Counted from the stretch's first letter, positions 51,129 to 60,596 are shown. The stretch: DNA of 64,000 bases from Pyrinomonadaceae bacterium MAG19_C2-C3 (GCA_024330265.1 JANDLT010000017.1:22840-86839), one strand, 5' to 3'. Numbers and translations: made by a program. The notes: a model not told the origin generated them from the sequence alone.

Positions 51129-52628
51129 TCACCGCTCCAAACCCGTACTCGGCACAGGCTGCGCTGATTGTTGCACGCCTAAGCCTTGATACTCGTCGGC
51201 TTCAATCACACGTTGCGCCGGAACATCATCCGCGACATCGCGCACGAACATCACGCACAGCGCGGCGATGAGCATAAACGCTCCGCCCGCCATCACGACA
51301 TAGAGCGGGGCGACGGTGCTGTTTTCGCCGAACACGTTGCGTATGATGCGCCCGAACGTGAACGACGCGATGATTTCCGGTATCACGATAAAGAAGTTGA
51401 ACACACCCATATAAACACCCATGCGCGCGGCTGGCAATGCTCCCGACAAAATCGCGTAAGGCATTGAGAGAATCGAAGCCCACGCGATGCCGACACCAAT
51501 CATCGGCAGGATGAGCAAGCGCGAATCTTGAATTAAGAAAGTTGATAGAAGTCCCAAACCGCCGCATACGAGGCACGCCGCATGAACCGTTTTCCGCGAA
51601 GTCACCGCCGCTAATTTTGGAAGTAAGAAAGCGACGAGAAAGCAGGTTATCGAATACACCGCGAACATCAATCCGCCCCATGCCCCGCCCGCTTTGAACG
51701 AATCGCTGTCGGCGTTCGGCGCGCCGAAGACATGGTACGAAGTCATCAACCCGAAAAACATCCACATGCAAAACAGTCCGAGCCAAGTGAAGAATTGTAC
51801 GACCGCCAACTGTTTCATCGTCGCGGGCATATCACGCAACGCCGAAAAGATTTCACGGAAGAAACCGCCGATGCCGTGCTTCGCCGCGCGCATCTGTTTG
51901 AAGGCTTCCATGTCATCCGGCGGATATTCGCGCGTCGTCACAATCGTCCACAACACTGAAAGAAAGAAAACAACCGCCCCGATTTTGAACGCATAACTGA
52001 CCGAAGGCGGAATCGCACCGGCGGGCGTTCCGGCATCAATCCCCGCGCTGTTGAAGTAATAAACAAGCCCGTTGGCGAGTGTTTGACCGATGCCGATGAA
52101 GAATGACTGCATCACGAATCCGGCGGTGCGTTGACTCGTGTTGAGTTTGTCGGCGACGAACGCGCGGAACGGCTCCATCGTTATGTTAATCGAACTATCG
52201 AGTATCCACAGAAACCCCGCCGCGATTGCGACACCCGCCGTAATACCGAACACGGCACGTGCGAGTGAAGCAAAGCCTTCACCGAAAGAGTTGGCAATCG
52301 CCGCCGCATCCGGCATCAGAAAAAGCATGATTGATGCAAGGATTGAACCGACTAAAAAGTAAGGTCTGCGCCTTCCAAGACTATTCCAAGTTCTATCCGA
52401 CATCGAACCGATGATCGGTTGAATCAACAATCCCGTGACAGGTCCCGCCAGCCACAAAATAGGAATATCGTCCGCCTTCGCGCCCAAATAAGTGTAAATC
52501 GCGGACATGTTGGCGAGTTGCAAACCCCAGCCAAACTGTATGCCCAAGAATCCGAAACTCATGTTGAAGATTTCAAGAAAGCTCAGGTTCGGGCGCGTGG
52601 GGGTGTTCGCATGTGCGGCGGTTGCCAT
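51129..52628 (-). CDS. MFS sugar transporter (GPH/SLC45 sucrose-maltose type)
   Basis: A 499-aa polytopic protein from ATG 52628 (MATAAHANT), preceded by AAGGAG. It has 12 hydrophobic segments. Typical segments are SFLEIFNMSFGFLGIQFGWGLQLANMSAIY at the N-terminus, PVTGLLIQPIIGSMSDRTWN and LGRRRPYFLVGSI (the RRPY motif of sucrose/maltose symporters of the GPH group), and IGVGIAWASILSMPYAIL. Likely imports maltose or related disaccharides with protons. First gene of the operon with the TonB-like and GH13 genes. The REP array and RAYT lie directly upstream. Confidence 0.9.
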   Translation of the reverse strand: MATAAHANTPTRPNLSFLEIFNMSFGFLGIQFGWGLQLANMSAIYTYLGAKADDIPILWLAGPVTGLLIQPIIGSMSDRTWNSLGRRRPYFLVGSILASIMLFLMPDAAAIANSFGEGFASLARAVFGITAGVAIAAGFLWILDSSINITMEPFRAFVADKLNTSQRTAGFVMQSFFIGIGQTLANGLVYYFNSAGIDAGTPAGAIPPSVSYAFKIGAVVFFLSVLWTIVTTREYPPDDMEAFKQMRAAKHGIGGFFREIFSALRDMPATMKQLAVVQFFTWLGLFCMWMFFGLMTSYHVFGAPNADSDSFKAGGAWGGLMFAVYSITCFLVAFLLPKLAAVTSRKTVHAACLVCGGLGLLSTFLIQDSRLLILPMIGVGIAWASILSMPYAILSGALPAARMGVYMGVFNFFIVIPEIIASFTFGRIIRNVFGENSTVAPLYVVMAGGAFMLIAALCVMFVRDVADDVPAQRVIEADEYQGLGVQQSAQPVPSTGLER

Positions 52629-52656
52629 GATTTTCAACTCCTTAAATTATTTGCAC

Positions 52657-52795
52657 CGGAGGCGGGCGGAAGCCCGTCTCTAAACGAGTAGTATTTATTG
52701 ATTGTTTGGAGGCGGGCTTCCGCCCGCCGTTCGCCCACTACTTGACTCGTTTAGAGGCGGGCTTCCGCCCGCCGTTCGTCCACTACTCGTATCTT
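52657..52795. repeat. REP array downstream of the RAYT gene
   Basis: Three palindromic units GAGGCGGGCTTCCGCCCGCC or close variants near 52660 (inverted), 52708 and 52755. The last two form a tandem direct repeat of about 47 bp including GTTCG(C/T)CCACTACT. Head GTTTAGAGG or TTTGGAGG. Two units lie within the last codons of the RAYT gene. Confidence 0.9.
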
Positions 52796-53339
52796 CCCAG
52801 TATGCACGCCAATCAACTTCCACCGGCACATCGCCCGCATCATGCGGCAAGTACGCGCGATAACTTGACCATCGCCATTTCGCCGGATGCTGACACAGCC
52901 CCGCGCGCACCGGATTCAAATGTATATAGTCAAGTTTCTGATTGATAAAGCGCGGCGACCATAAATCAATCGCCGAGTAATCTTTCAACCACACGGCGTG
53001 CGCGTGTTTTCGCTTTTGTGTTTGTGCGAGTTCAAGTTTAGCGAGCGAAGCATGATAATTATTTTTCGTCAACCAATCTAAGATTCGCCGCGCCGTTAAA
53101 CTTTTCAACGTGCGAACGGCATCAGTGACCGGAGTGTTTTGTAGATTGATAATCAAATGTACATGGTCGAGCATCACGACATAGCCGACAAGTTTGAATC
53201 GCTCACGTTCGCGCATCTCGCGCAAGACATCGGTGAATATCTCACACGCTTTCAGACTTTTGAACACAGGCGCGCGGTTGTAAGTCACAGTTGTGACAAA
53301 GTGAAAAGTGTTTGGGATGTTCGATTTGAAAAGTCGCAT
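52695..53339 (-). CDS. REP-associated tyrosine transposase (RAYT, Y1 family)
   Basis: A 214-aa HUH transposase of the TnpA-REP group (IS200/IS605 relatives). N-terminal HFVTTVTYNRAPVF; HUH motif VMLDHVHLIIN (His-Val-His); helix with RTLKSLTARRILDWLTKN; catalytic Tyr in QKLDYIHLNPVRAGL; then PAKWRWSSYRAYL. All needed residues are present, so it may be active. It nicks and joins single-stranded REP DNA. The last 30 residues (SSGRTAGGSPPLNESSSGRT...) are encoded by two REP units and are surplus. REPs in opposite orientation border the gene. It splits the maltodextrin cluster between the MFS transporter and cyclomaltodextrinase. Confidence 0.92.
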   Translation of the reverse strand: MRLFKSNIPNTFHFVTTVTYNRAPVFKSLKACEIFTDVLREMRERERFKLVGYVVMLDHVHLIINLQNTPVTDAVRTLKSLTARRILDWLTKNNYHASLAKLELAQTQKRKHAHAVWLKDYSAIDLWSPRFINQKLDYIHLNPVRAGLCQHPAKWRWSSYRAYLPHDAGDVPVEVDWRAYWEDTSSGRTAGGSPPLNESSSGRTAGGSPPPNNQ

Positions 53340-53350
53340 ATTGATGCGCG

Positions 53351-53432
53351 ACGAATGGCGGGCGGAAGCCCGCCTCTAAACAATAATGGTGACTTATATT
53401 TTGACCGTTTGGAGGTGGGCTTCCGCCCGCCC
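53351..53432. repeat. REP units upstream of the RAYT gene
   Basis: GGCGGGCGGAAGCCCGCCTC plus TAAAC near 53357-53380, and in the other orientation GTTTGGAGGTGGGCTTCCGC near 53408-53427. Mirror-image placement relative to the downstream array. Confidence 0.88.
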
Positions 53433-53446
53433 CGCGCACTCAACAT

Positions 53447-55357
53447 TCACCGCACAACGTAAATCGCCGCCGTGCGTCCCGGCATCTCGACTCGAAAATT
53501 ATTATCAGTGATTACGACATCGGCAGGCTGCGTGCCGAACGTGTTCATCTGCAATCTATCAACGAGGCGTACACCGTCTGCAAGTTTCGCCATGCGCGTG
53601 TCGAACTCAACGCGGGTGGGCTTCGCGTCGTTGTTAAAAATCACGATGATTGTTTGATTGTTGAGCGTGCGCGCGTAAGCGTACTGCTGTTCGCCGACGA
53701 CGAGATGCGTCAACGCTCCGCGACGCAAGGGTGCGAGTTCACGTCTTAAAGTCGTCAATTTTTTGACATGCTCAAACACCGATTGCTCATCCGTCGTTCT
53801 TCCCCGCGCGGTGAAAGCATCGCGCGCATCGTCGGGAAAGCCACCGGGAAAATCGCGGCGGTTGTCGGGGTCGCCCGCGCCTTGAATCGCAATCTCGTCT
53901 CCATAATAGATTTGCGGTGTGCCGCGCATCGTTAAGAGAAAACTCTGCGCCAGCTTTAAGCCCGTATATGTCGCGTTCGGTTCGTTCATAAACCGCAACA
54001 TATCGTGGTTGCCGATGAACGTCACTAAATCATCGGGCTTCGGGTAGAGATGGTCACGCGCCAACATCTGCGCGACGGGTCTTATCGTTTTGCCTTCCGC
54101 GAACGCCGAGCGAACCGTATAGAACAGGGGGAAGTCAAACAGCGAATCAACCTTCGAGTCCACCCCGTCGAAGCGTTTCACTCCGCCTTGAAAGAAACTG
54201 ACCAACGCCGGGTCGCCGTCATAGAGTTCACCGACGACGTTGACGTTCGGAAACTCGCGCTTAATCGCGGTCATCCAATCGCGCCAGAAGTCGCGCGGAA
54301 CGTAAGGCAGAGTGTCTTGCCTGATAGCGTCCAAACCCGTGACGCCGACCCACCATAATGTGTTCTGAATGATGTAGCGACGGGCTTCCGCATCCGCTTG
54401 GTTGAAATCCGGCAGGATGTTGATAAACCAACCGTCGAGCGTCCGCCGAGCCGCATCGGTGTTCGCGCCGTAAGGGTCTTGCAGCGTCCATGGCAGAAAC
54501 GGATTCGCGGTGTGCGCGCTCTCCGTGCCGTTGTACCAAGTCGGTGTCGGTGAGTCTTTAGTCCAAACGTGATACGGACCCGAATGGTTCGCCACCTGAT
54601 CTTGAATGATTTTGAAGCCTTGACGGTGCGCTTCTTCGACAAGTCCTTTTAATTCTGCGAGCGTGCCGAAGTGTTCTTCCGCCGCGTAGAAATCCGTTGC
54701 GCCATAGCCGTGATAATCGGTTATCGCTCCTTCTTCGTAAGTCTCGCGTTCGTTCAATCGGTCGTTGTTGTCGTACCAAGGATTGAGCCACAATGCGGTC
54801 ACACCCAACTCTTTCAAGTACGGCAGACGCTTTCTTATCCCCGCGAAGTCGCCGCCGTGATAATAGCGTTTGCGCTTTCGGTCGTAGAGTCCGGGAGATT
54901 TGTTCGGGTTGTTGTTTGCGGCGTCTCCGTCCGCGAAACGGTCGGGCATGATGAGATAAATCACGTCATCATTTGAAAAGCCTTGAAATCTTCCCTGACG
55001 GTTGAGGGCGGGCAAGACTTCAAACGGAGCATCAATCGTGCCGTTTGAAGTGGTGATTTTGAGCGCGCGTTTTCCGGCTCTGGCATTTGGCGAGATTGAT
55101 AAATCAGCGAATAGATATGTGCCGCGCGCGTTTGCGTTGATGTTGCTCACATTCAAACCTTCGCGGGCTTCAATGCGCGCGTTCGTTAAATTTTCGCCGC
55201 GAATCATCACGCGCACGGGGTTAAAGCTTGAACCCGTCCACCACGAAGGCGGTTCGACTTTGACGACTCGCGGTGCTTGCGCGTGGGCGTGTGCGGCGAA
55301 GGCAAAACATAGAACGACGAAGCAAGACAGGCGATGTAAGGTCATATTGTTTTTCAT
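53447..55357 (-). CDS. Exported GH13 cyclomaltodextrinase / neopullulanase-like enzyme
   Basis: A 636-aa secreted enzyme from ATG 55357. Signal peptide (LHRLSCFVVLCFAFAAHAHAQ). An N-terminal immunoglobulin-like domain (about 28-125: VVKVEPPSWWTGSSFNPVRVMI) is the cyclomaltodextrinase N-domain. GH13 catalytic barrel: IIQDQVANHSGP, GLDAIRQDTLPY (nucleophile Asp), NVVGELYDGD (acid/base Glu), FIGNHDMLRF. C-terminal beta-sandwich from about 545. It opens cyclodextrins and hydrolyses maltodextrins in the periplasm. A longer frame (to 55432) is encoded by CAGAG repeat and is rejected. Probably co-expressed with malQ upstream. Confidence 0.92.
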   Translation of the reverse strand: MKNNMTLHRLSCFVVLCFAFAAHAHAQAPRVVKVEPPSWWTGSSFNPVRVMIRGENLTNARIEAREGLNVSNINANARGTYLFADLSISPNARAGKRALKITTSNGTIDAPFEVLPALNRQGRFQGFSNDDVIYLIMPDRFADGDAANNNPNKSPGLYDRKRKRYYHGGDFAGIRKRLPYLKELGVTALWLNPWYDNNDRLNERETYEEGAITDYHGYGATDFYAAEEHFGTLAELKGLVEEAHRQGFKIIQDQVANHSGPYHVWTKDSPTPTWYNGTESAHTANPFLPWTLQDPYGANTDAARRTLDGWFINILPDFNQADAEARRYIIQNTLWWVGVTGLDAIRQDTLPYVPRDFWRDWMTAIKREFPNVNVVGELYDGDPALVSFFQGGVKRFDGVDSKVDSLFDFPLFYTVRSAFAEGKTIRPVAQMLARDHLYPKPDDLVTFIGNHDMLRFMNEPNATYTGLKLAQSFLLTMRGTPQIYYGDEIAIQGAGDPDNRRDFPGGFPDDARDAFTARGRTTDEQSVFEHVKKLTTLRRELAPLRRGALTHLVVGEQQYAYARTLNNQTIIVIFNNDAKPTRVEFDTRMAKLADGVRLVDRLQMNTFGTQPADVVITDNNFRVEMPGRTAAIYVVR

Positions 55358-55378
55358 CTTGAATTGATATTCGGTTTT

Positions 55379-55476
55379 TAACCGCAGAGTCGCGGAGTTC
55401 GCAGAGAAAGTAAGGCGCAGAGATTTCATCACAGCTTCTCTGCGTGTGCTTTCGCGCGCTCTGCGTCTTCGGCGAT
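55379..55476. repeat. CAGAG-type repeat between malQ and the cyclomaltodextrinase gene
   Basis: CCGCAGAGTCGCGGAGTTCG, CAGAGAAAG and GGCGCAGAG on the left face CTTCTCTGCGTG, GCGCTCTGCG on the right: an imperfect inverted repeat of about 98 bp. Confidence 0.75.
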
Positions 55477-55485
55477 TTATCTTCT

Positions 55486-57012
55486 TTACAAATTCCGCCC
55501 GTAAGTTTCCGCTAGAACGCGCAAACGTGCAGCGTGAGTGTCTTTCAAATCTTCCGCCTTATATCGCCAATTCCAGTTGCCTGTGGTCGAAGCCGGAAGG
55601 TTCATGCGCGCCTCGCCGCCCAAGCCCAAGACATCTTGCAACGGCACAATAGCCAAGTCTGCGACACTCGCAAACACGGCGCGTATCAAGTCCCAATGAA
55701 TCTCTCGCCCGTCGCTGTTCAGGTAACGAAGGCAAAACGCGCGCTCGCGTTTGACTTGCGCGGCGTCGCGCGTCGAACCCGCCCCCGCCGCGCTTTCGTA
55801 CCAACCGACGCTCGTGTCGTTGTCATGCGTTCCCGTGTAGGCGACGCAGTTTGCGATGTAGTTGTGCGGCAGGTCGTGGTTCTTGGCATCGCCGCCGAAT
55901 GCGAATTGCAAAATACGCATTCCCGGCAAATCGAAATCATCGCGCAAGGCTTCGACATCCGGCGTAATCACGCCCAAGTCTTCCGCCAAAATCGGAAGCT
56001 CACCGAAGGCATTTTGCAACGCAATCAAAAGTTCTCTGCCCGGTGCTTCAACCCAACTGCCATGTTCCGCCGTATCATCCGTGCCGGGAACTTCCCAACA
56101 CGCCGCGAAGCCTCTGAAATGGTCTAGGCGAATTAAGTCAACGAGTTCGAGCGTCGCGCGCACACGTTTAATCCACCACTGGAAATCATCAGCGCGCATC
56201 GCATCCCACTTATACAATGGATTGCCCCACAGCTGACCCGTCTTAGAAAAATAGTCGGGCGGTACACCCGCGACGACACGCGGTGAACCGTCCGGGTTTA
56301 ACTTGAACTGATGCGGGTTCGTCCACACGTCCGCCGAATCGAACGCGACGAAAATCGGTATGTCGCCGATGATGGATATGCCGCGCTCTTTCGCGTATTC
56401 ACGCACTGCCGCCCATTGACGAAAGAACAGATACTGGTAAAACTTTTCGGCTTCGATTTCATCGTGCAGCTTCTCGCGTGCGACGGCGAGGGCATCGGGG
56501 TCGCGCCGCACGAGAGGTTCATCCCACTTGTTCCACGTCGCGCCGCCGTGACTATTTTTCAAGGCGCGATACAAGGCATAATCATCGAGCCACGCGGCGG
56601 CTTGCTGATTGAAAGTCTCGACCTTTGAACGTAAGCCCGTATCGGTCGTGGATTTGAAACGCTCGAAAGCCGTTTTGAGAATTCTGTTTTTGTAAGTAAT
56701 GACCGCACCGAAATCTACGCGGTCAGAGGGAAAGCCGGGAGCGTCCGCGAGGTCACGCGCTTCAAGGAAATTTTCTTCGACGAGACGTTCGGGACTAATC
56801 AACAAAGTGTTTCCAGCGAACGCCGAAAAGCATTGATACGGCGAATCACCGAAACCCGTCTGCCCAAGAGGTAAGACTTGCCACAAACTCTGTTTCGCGT
56901 CGTGCAAAAAATCTAAAAACAGGCGCGCTTCCGCCCCCAAATCGCCGATGCCGAAACGTCCCGGCAAAGATGTCGGATGAAGCAAGATGCCGCTCGTTCG
57001 ATGCAAATTCAC
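55486..57012 (-). CDS. malQ: 4-alpha-glucanotransferase (MalQ, amylomaltase)
   Basis: A 508-aa GH77 enzyme that moves maltodextrin segments between chains and frees glucose. Start is GTG 57012, with GAGGA upstream. N-terminal GILLHPTSLPGRFGIGDLG is the standard GH77 opening. Catalytic pieces: LIRLDHFRGFA (nucleophile Asp), LAEDLGVITPDV (acid/base Glu), and YTGTHDNDT (third Asp). Length is that of the short bacterial/plant D-enzyme type. No signal peptide, so it is cytoplasmic and acts on imported dextrins. First gene of the cluster that continues with the cyclomaltodextrinase-like, MFS, TonB-like and amylase genes. Confidence 0.96.
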   Translation of the reverse strand: MNLHRTSGILLHPTSLPGRFGIGDLGAEARLFLDFLHDAKQSLWQVLPLGQTGFGDSPYQCFSAFAGNTLLISPERLVEENFLEARDLADAPGFPSDRVDFGAVITYKNRILKTAFERFKSTTDTGLRSKVETFNQQAAAWLDDYALYRALKNSHGGATWNKWDEPLVRRDPDALAVAREKLHDEIEAEKFYQYLFFRQWAAVREYAKERGISIIGDIPIFVAFDSADVWTNPHQFKLNPDGSPRVVAGVPPDYFSKTGQLWGNPLYKWDAMRADDFQWWIKRVRATLELVDLIRLDHFRGFAACWEVPGTDDTAEHGSWVEAPGRELLIALQNAFGELPILAEDLGVITPDVEALRDDFDLPGMRILQFAFGGDAKNHDLPHNYIANCVAYTGTHDNDTSVGWYESAAGAGSTRDAAQVKRERAFCLRYLNSDGREIHWDLIRAVFASVADLAIVPLQDVLGLGGEARMNLPASTTGNWNWRYKAEDLKDTHAARLRVLAETYGRNL

Positions 57013-57043
57013 TTGTAATCCTCAGTTGAAGTAAATACCGAAA

Positions 57044-58663
57044 TCACTGCGGCGATGCCCGTCCGAGCATCTGCTGCGTGCGTGCGTTTTCATCGCGGAC
57101 ACGTTCCTCGCGCACCTGCTTTTCGAGTGCCTCCAAACGCTTAAACTCGACGAGCGCGGGTTGCGCTTTCGCCGGGTCTTTGAGGCGCGAGTAGGCAAGA
57201 AACAGTTGGTAATAAGATTGCGTGTGCGTCGGTTGTAGGGCAAGCACCGCTTGCAGCCGCTTGACGGCTTCCGGGTAATCGCGGCGTTTGAGGGCGAGCC
57301 GCGCGTAGTCGTAAAGAACCGGAGAGTTCTTCGGGTTGAGCCGCAGTGCTTCGCGCAGTATCGTGTCCGCGTCGTCAAATCTTCCTTGCTCAATGGCGAC
57401 GTAGCCGAGACTTGCCAGCGCATCCGTGTGGCGCGGTTCGCGTGCGATGAGCCGCGCTAAGACTTCGCGCGCGCGCTCGAAATTTCCGGCGGCGCGTTGG
57501 GTGTAGCCGACGAGATACTCGATATTGGCAATTTTAGGGTCAAGTTTGTAAGCCGCTTCAAAGTCGGCGGCGGCGGAAGACCATTCGCCTTTGCGATAGT
57601 AGGCGTTGGCGCGTGCCGTGAGATACGCCGCCTGTTTCGGGTCGAGTTCAATGGCGCGGCTATAAACTTCAATCGCGCCGCTCCAAAAACCGACGCGGAA
57701 GTATTCACGACCAAGCATATAGTGATACTCGGTGCGCGACGGCGCACGTTCAATCGCGTGCTTGAGTTCTTCTATCGCGGTGGCGTGATTGGCGGCTTCG
57801 CCGGCGAGTAAGCCAAGCCGGAAATGCGTTTCGGCGGGCGCGGGGTCAATGTCGGCGGCTTCGGCGAGCGCGAGTGCGGCTTCGTTCGGACGCTCAAGAT
57901 TGTAGAGCGCGATGCCGAGATTATAGAGTACCTCATATGTGCGCGGTTGACGGCTATTAATCTCCTTGTACAACTTCGCGGCGCGCTCATATTGTCCGCT
58001 CTGTCCGTACACGGTGGCGAGCGTAAAGAGTAGGCGCGCATCGCTGTCCGCCTGTCGTTCAAGCGTATCGGCGAGGGCGTCGGCTTCACGATTGCGATTG
58101 GCGCGGTAAGCAATTTGAAGATAGGCGAACGCGAGCGGCAAGTCGTTCGGCAGAGCGCGACGGGCGACGGCGAGATGGTCAGCGGCGCGGGCGAAGTCAC
58201 CCGCTTCGCCGTAGAGTACGCCGAGGTTGTACTGCGCTTGAACATGCTGCGGATCGCGTCGCAAGATTTCTTGGAACTCCGCCGCCGCTTCTTTCGTGCG
58301 TCCCTGCTGCGCGTAGATGCGCGCGCGATTGTTGCGTGCACTGACGAACGCAGCGTTCAGGTTAATCGCCGTATCGAATTCTTTAAGTGCTTCGCCCGTG
58401 CGTCCCAAACGGTCAAGCACGACGCCGAACAAGTTGTGCGCGTCGGCGGAACGCGGCGCGTCGGCGACCGCTTGACGCGCCGCAGTTTCAGCTTCCGCCA
58501 AGCGATTGGCTTCCAGAGCGACGATTGTTTTCTCGAGCGCGCCGCCTGTTGATGATGCGACAGAGGCGCGGCGAGGCGCGGCGCGCCTCTGTGCCGGTGC
58601 TTTGATAGCGATTCCGGCGCACAGCGAGAATAAAAGTAAAAACGATAGAAGTCTAATGAACAT
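57044..58663 (-). CDS. Exported TPR-repeat protein
   Basis: A 539-aa protein from ATG 58663. Signal peptide (MFIRLLSFLLLFSLCAGIAIKAPAQ). The rest is about 13-14 tetratricopeptide repeats with the W/L-G-Y-A-P spacing (for example LFGVVLDRLGRTGEALKEFD, YNLGVLYGEAGDFARAADH). The superhelix should bind other proteins in the periplasm. No enzymatic domain. It ends 31 bp before malQ on the same strand, so it may be transcribed with the maltodextrin genes. Similar in plan to the next upstream gene 59042-60592. Confidence 0.88.
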   Translation of the reverse strand: MFIRLLSFLLLFSLCAGIAIKAPAQRRAAPRRASVASSTGGALEKTIVALEANRLAEAETAARQAVADAPRSADAHNLFGVVLDRLGRTGEALKEFDTAINLNAAFVSARNNRARIYAQQGRTKEAAAEFQEILRRDPQHVQAQYNLGVLYGEAGDFARAADHLAVARRALPNDLPLAFAYLQIAYRANRNREADALADTLERQADSDARLLFTLATVYGQSGQYERAAKLYKEINSRQPRTYEVLYNLGIALYNLERPNEAALALAEAADIDPAPAETHFRLGLLAGEAANHATAIEELKHAIERAPSRTEYHYMLGREYFRVGFWSGAIEVYSRAIELDPKQAAYLTARANAYYRKGEWSSAAADFEAAYKLDPKIANIEYLVGYTQRAAGNFERAREVLARLIAREPRHTDALASLGYVAIEQGRFDDADTILREALRLNPKNSPVLYDYARLALKRRDYPEAVKRLQAVLALQPTHTQSYYQLFLAYSRLKDPAKAQPALVEFKRLEALEKQVREERVRDENARTQQMLGRASPQ

Positions 58664-59041
58664 AAAACCAGCCATGACTAACGTGTTTATATGTAAATCT
58701 CTGAACTTGACCTGACGGACAGGCAATATTGAACGTGACTTTTCCGACACCCTGCGCGAGCCACACAAACACAGCCCAAACAAGAGGTTGCAGGTCGCTA
58801 TTGAACTTCATTTTACCGTTTAGCGACAACTTATCTGACGGCATATTATGTCAGGTCGCGTTGTGACTTTTGCAGTTTATAGCAGTTTGCATTCGGTGTG
58901 TATGACCTTATCTCTGTTTAGAGGCGGGCTTCCGCCCGCCTCCGTTGCGACCCGAACCGGCGGGCGGAAGCCCGCCTCTAAACAGTCACGCTCAACTGCA
59001 ATCGCTGTAGTGTGCCAAGCGCACGACGAATAAACCGCGAC
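58664..59041. other. Intergenic region with REP pair
   Basis: 378 bp between the two TPR genes. The only structure is the inverted REP pair at 58919-58986. A transcript from the upstream TPR gene would have to cross it. Confidence 0.55.
58919..58986. repeat. Inverted REP pair (BIME-like)
   Basis: GTTTAGAGGCGGGCTTCCGC + CCGCC, an 18-nt spacer, then its exact complement ending in TCTAAAC. Arms match over about 25-27 bp. Same unit as the REPs around the RAYT, 5.5 kb away. Confidence 0.92.
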
Positions 59042-60592
59042 TCACATTCCAAAAGCGCGTGAACGAAACTCTGCGTTGAGGCGATTAACCGTCTCGAACT
59101 CGCGCGCGGCTTCGGCGGAGCGACCGAGACGACGCAGGGACAAGCCGAGTTGATAACGCGCGTCGGCGCGTTCGGGCAAAAGCGCAACGGCTTGCTGTAA
59201 TGCTGCGACGGAATCGGCGTAGCGTTCGGAAAGCGCGAGAGCGCGACCGAGCGCGAAGTGAGATTCAAAGTTTTTGGCGTCGAGCGCGACGGCGCGGCGT
59301 AATGCAACGATGGCTTCATCGAACTTACCCTGCTTGACGAGCAACGCCCCGCGTCCCGTCAAGCCTATGCCGGAGTTCGGGTCAAGCGTGACGAGTCGTT
59401 CATACTCGACGAGTGCCGCGTCTGAATCGCCCGCTTTCTCAAATGCCGTACCGAGGAAGAAACGCGCTTCGGCGTGACGTTCATTAAGCGCGACGGCACG
59501 TTTGAGATTGGTGATTGCCGCCGCATAACCCTGCATCGCATACTGCACTCGCCCAAGATAAAAGTTAGCGTCGAAGCTGTTCGGGTTGAGCGCGACGGCT
59601 TGCGATAAAGACTCGGCGGCTTCCGCATTGGCTGCCATGTTTGCACCGCGCCGCGAAGCGAGAATGATGCCGAGCAGCGTGTGCGCTTCCGCCGCGCCCG
59701 CGTTAATACGGAGTACGCGGCGCGCTTCATGTTCGGCTTCGTCTCCACGTCCGGCGTTGTAGAGCGCGAGCGCGTGAAGGTAAGCGGCTTCGGCGGAATC
59801 GGGTTGCGCTTTGGCGAGCGCGGACAGGATTTCGGCGGCTTCCGACCAACGCGCGAGTTTAATCAAGCCGAGTCCGAGGTCTTGTTTCGCGGAAGTAAAG
59901 TCGGCATCAAGGGCGAGCGCACGGCGGAAAAGTGTGACGGCATCTTCAAAGTCATTGCGGTCGGCAGCAAGCAATGCTTCTGTGTAGGTGATACGCGGGT
60001 CGGATGGACGTGCCTGTTGCAGTAGAACAAGTTGGGCGTTGGCTTGCGCGGCATCACCGAGAGCGCGGTAGGCATTGAGCAGGTCGAAGCGAACTTCGTG
60101 CCGCTGGGGAGCGATTTGCACGGCGCGACGCAGAAACACTATTGATTCTTTCAGTTGTTGCTCGTTGCCGCCCATTAAAAGGAAGCGTCCGAGTTGCGCG
60201 TTGGCGGTGAAGTTGTCGGCGTCGAGGGCGAGCGCGAGGCGTTCGGCGGCGACAGCTTCGTCAAGGCGTCCGAGTTTCCACAACGCGAAGCCGCGAGTGG
60301 CATGATATTCGGCTTGCTTCGGTTCGGCGCGGGCGGCGCGGCTTACATCTTCTAAGGCTTCCGCATACCGACCGAGTCGCATTCGTGCAAGCGCACGCGA
60401 GTTGAGCGCGCCCGCGTCGTTCGGGTTCGCCTTGAGTTTCACATTGGCTTCGCGTTCGAGCGTTTCCGCTTGCGCTTCCGGCGTGCTGAATCGCTCGACA
60501 TGTGAACGGACGGCTGTTTGTGCGACAGCGTGAAAGGGGACGGCGGCAATCCCTAACACGAACACGGTCAGCAGTGTGCGTACTTTTATCAT
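59042..60592 (-). CDS. Exported TPR-repeat protein
   Basis: A 516-aa protein with signal peptide (LLTVFVLGIAAVPFHAVAQ) and about 13 TPR units (for example LNSRALARMRLGRYAEALED, ATRGFALWKLGRLDEAVAAE, LGLGLIKLARWSEAAEIL). The whole mature chain is alpha-solenoid. It ends LNAEFRSRAFGM. Same general plan as 57044-58663; both may scaffold envelope complexes. The start codon lies inside the target-site repeat of mobile element E, which inserted 4 bp before it, so native promoter and ribosome binding site are displaced. Confidence 0.88.
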   Translation of the reverse strand: MIKVRTLLTVFVLGIAAVPFHAVAQTAVRSHVERFSTPEAQAETLEREANVKLKANPNDAGALNSRALARMRLGRYAEALEDVSRAARAEPKQAEYHATRGFALWKLGRLDEAVAAERLALALDADNFTANAQLGRFLLMGGNEQQLKESIVFLRRAVQIAPQRHEVRFDLLNAYRALGDAAQANAQLVLLQQARPSDPRITYTEALLAADRNDFEDAVTLFRRALALDADFTSAKQDLGLGLIKLARWSEAAEILSALAKAQPDSAEAAYLHALALYNAGRGDEAEHEARRVLRINAGAAEAHTLLGIILASRRGANMAANAEAAESLSQAVALNPNSFDANFYLGRVQYAMQGYAAAITNLKRAVALNERHAEARFFLGTAFEKAGDSDAALVEYERLVTLDPNSGIGLTGRGALLVKQGKFDEAIVALRRAVALDAKNFESHFALGRALALSERYADSVAALQQAVALLPERADARYQLGLSLRRLGRSAEAAREFETVNRLNAEFRSRAFGM

Positions 60593-60596
60593 TAAC

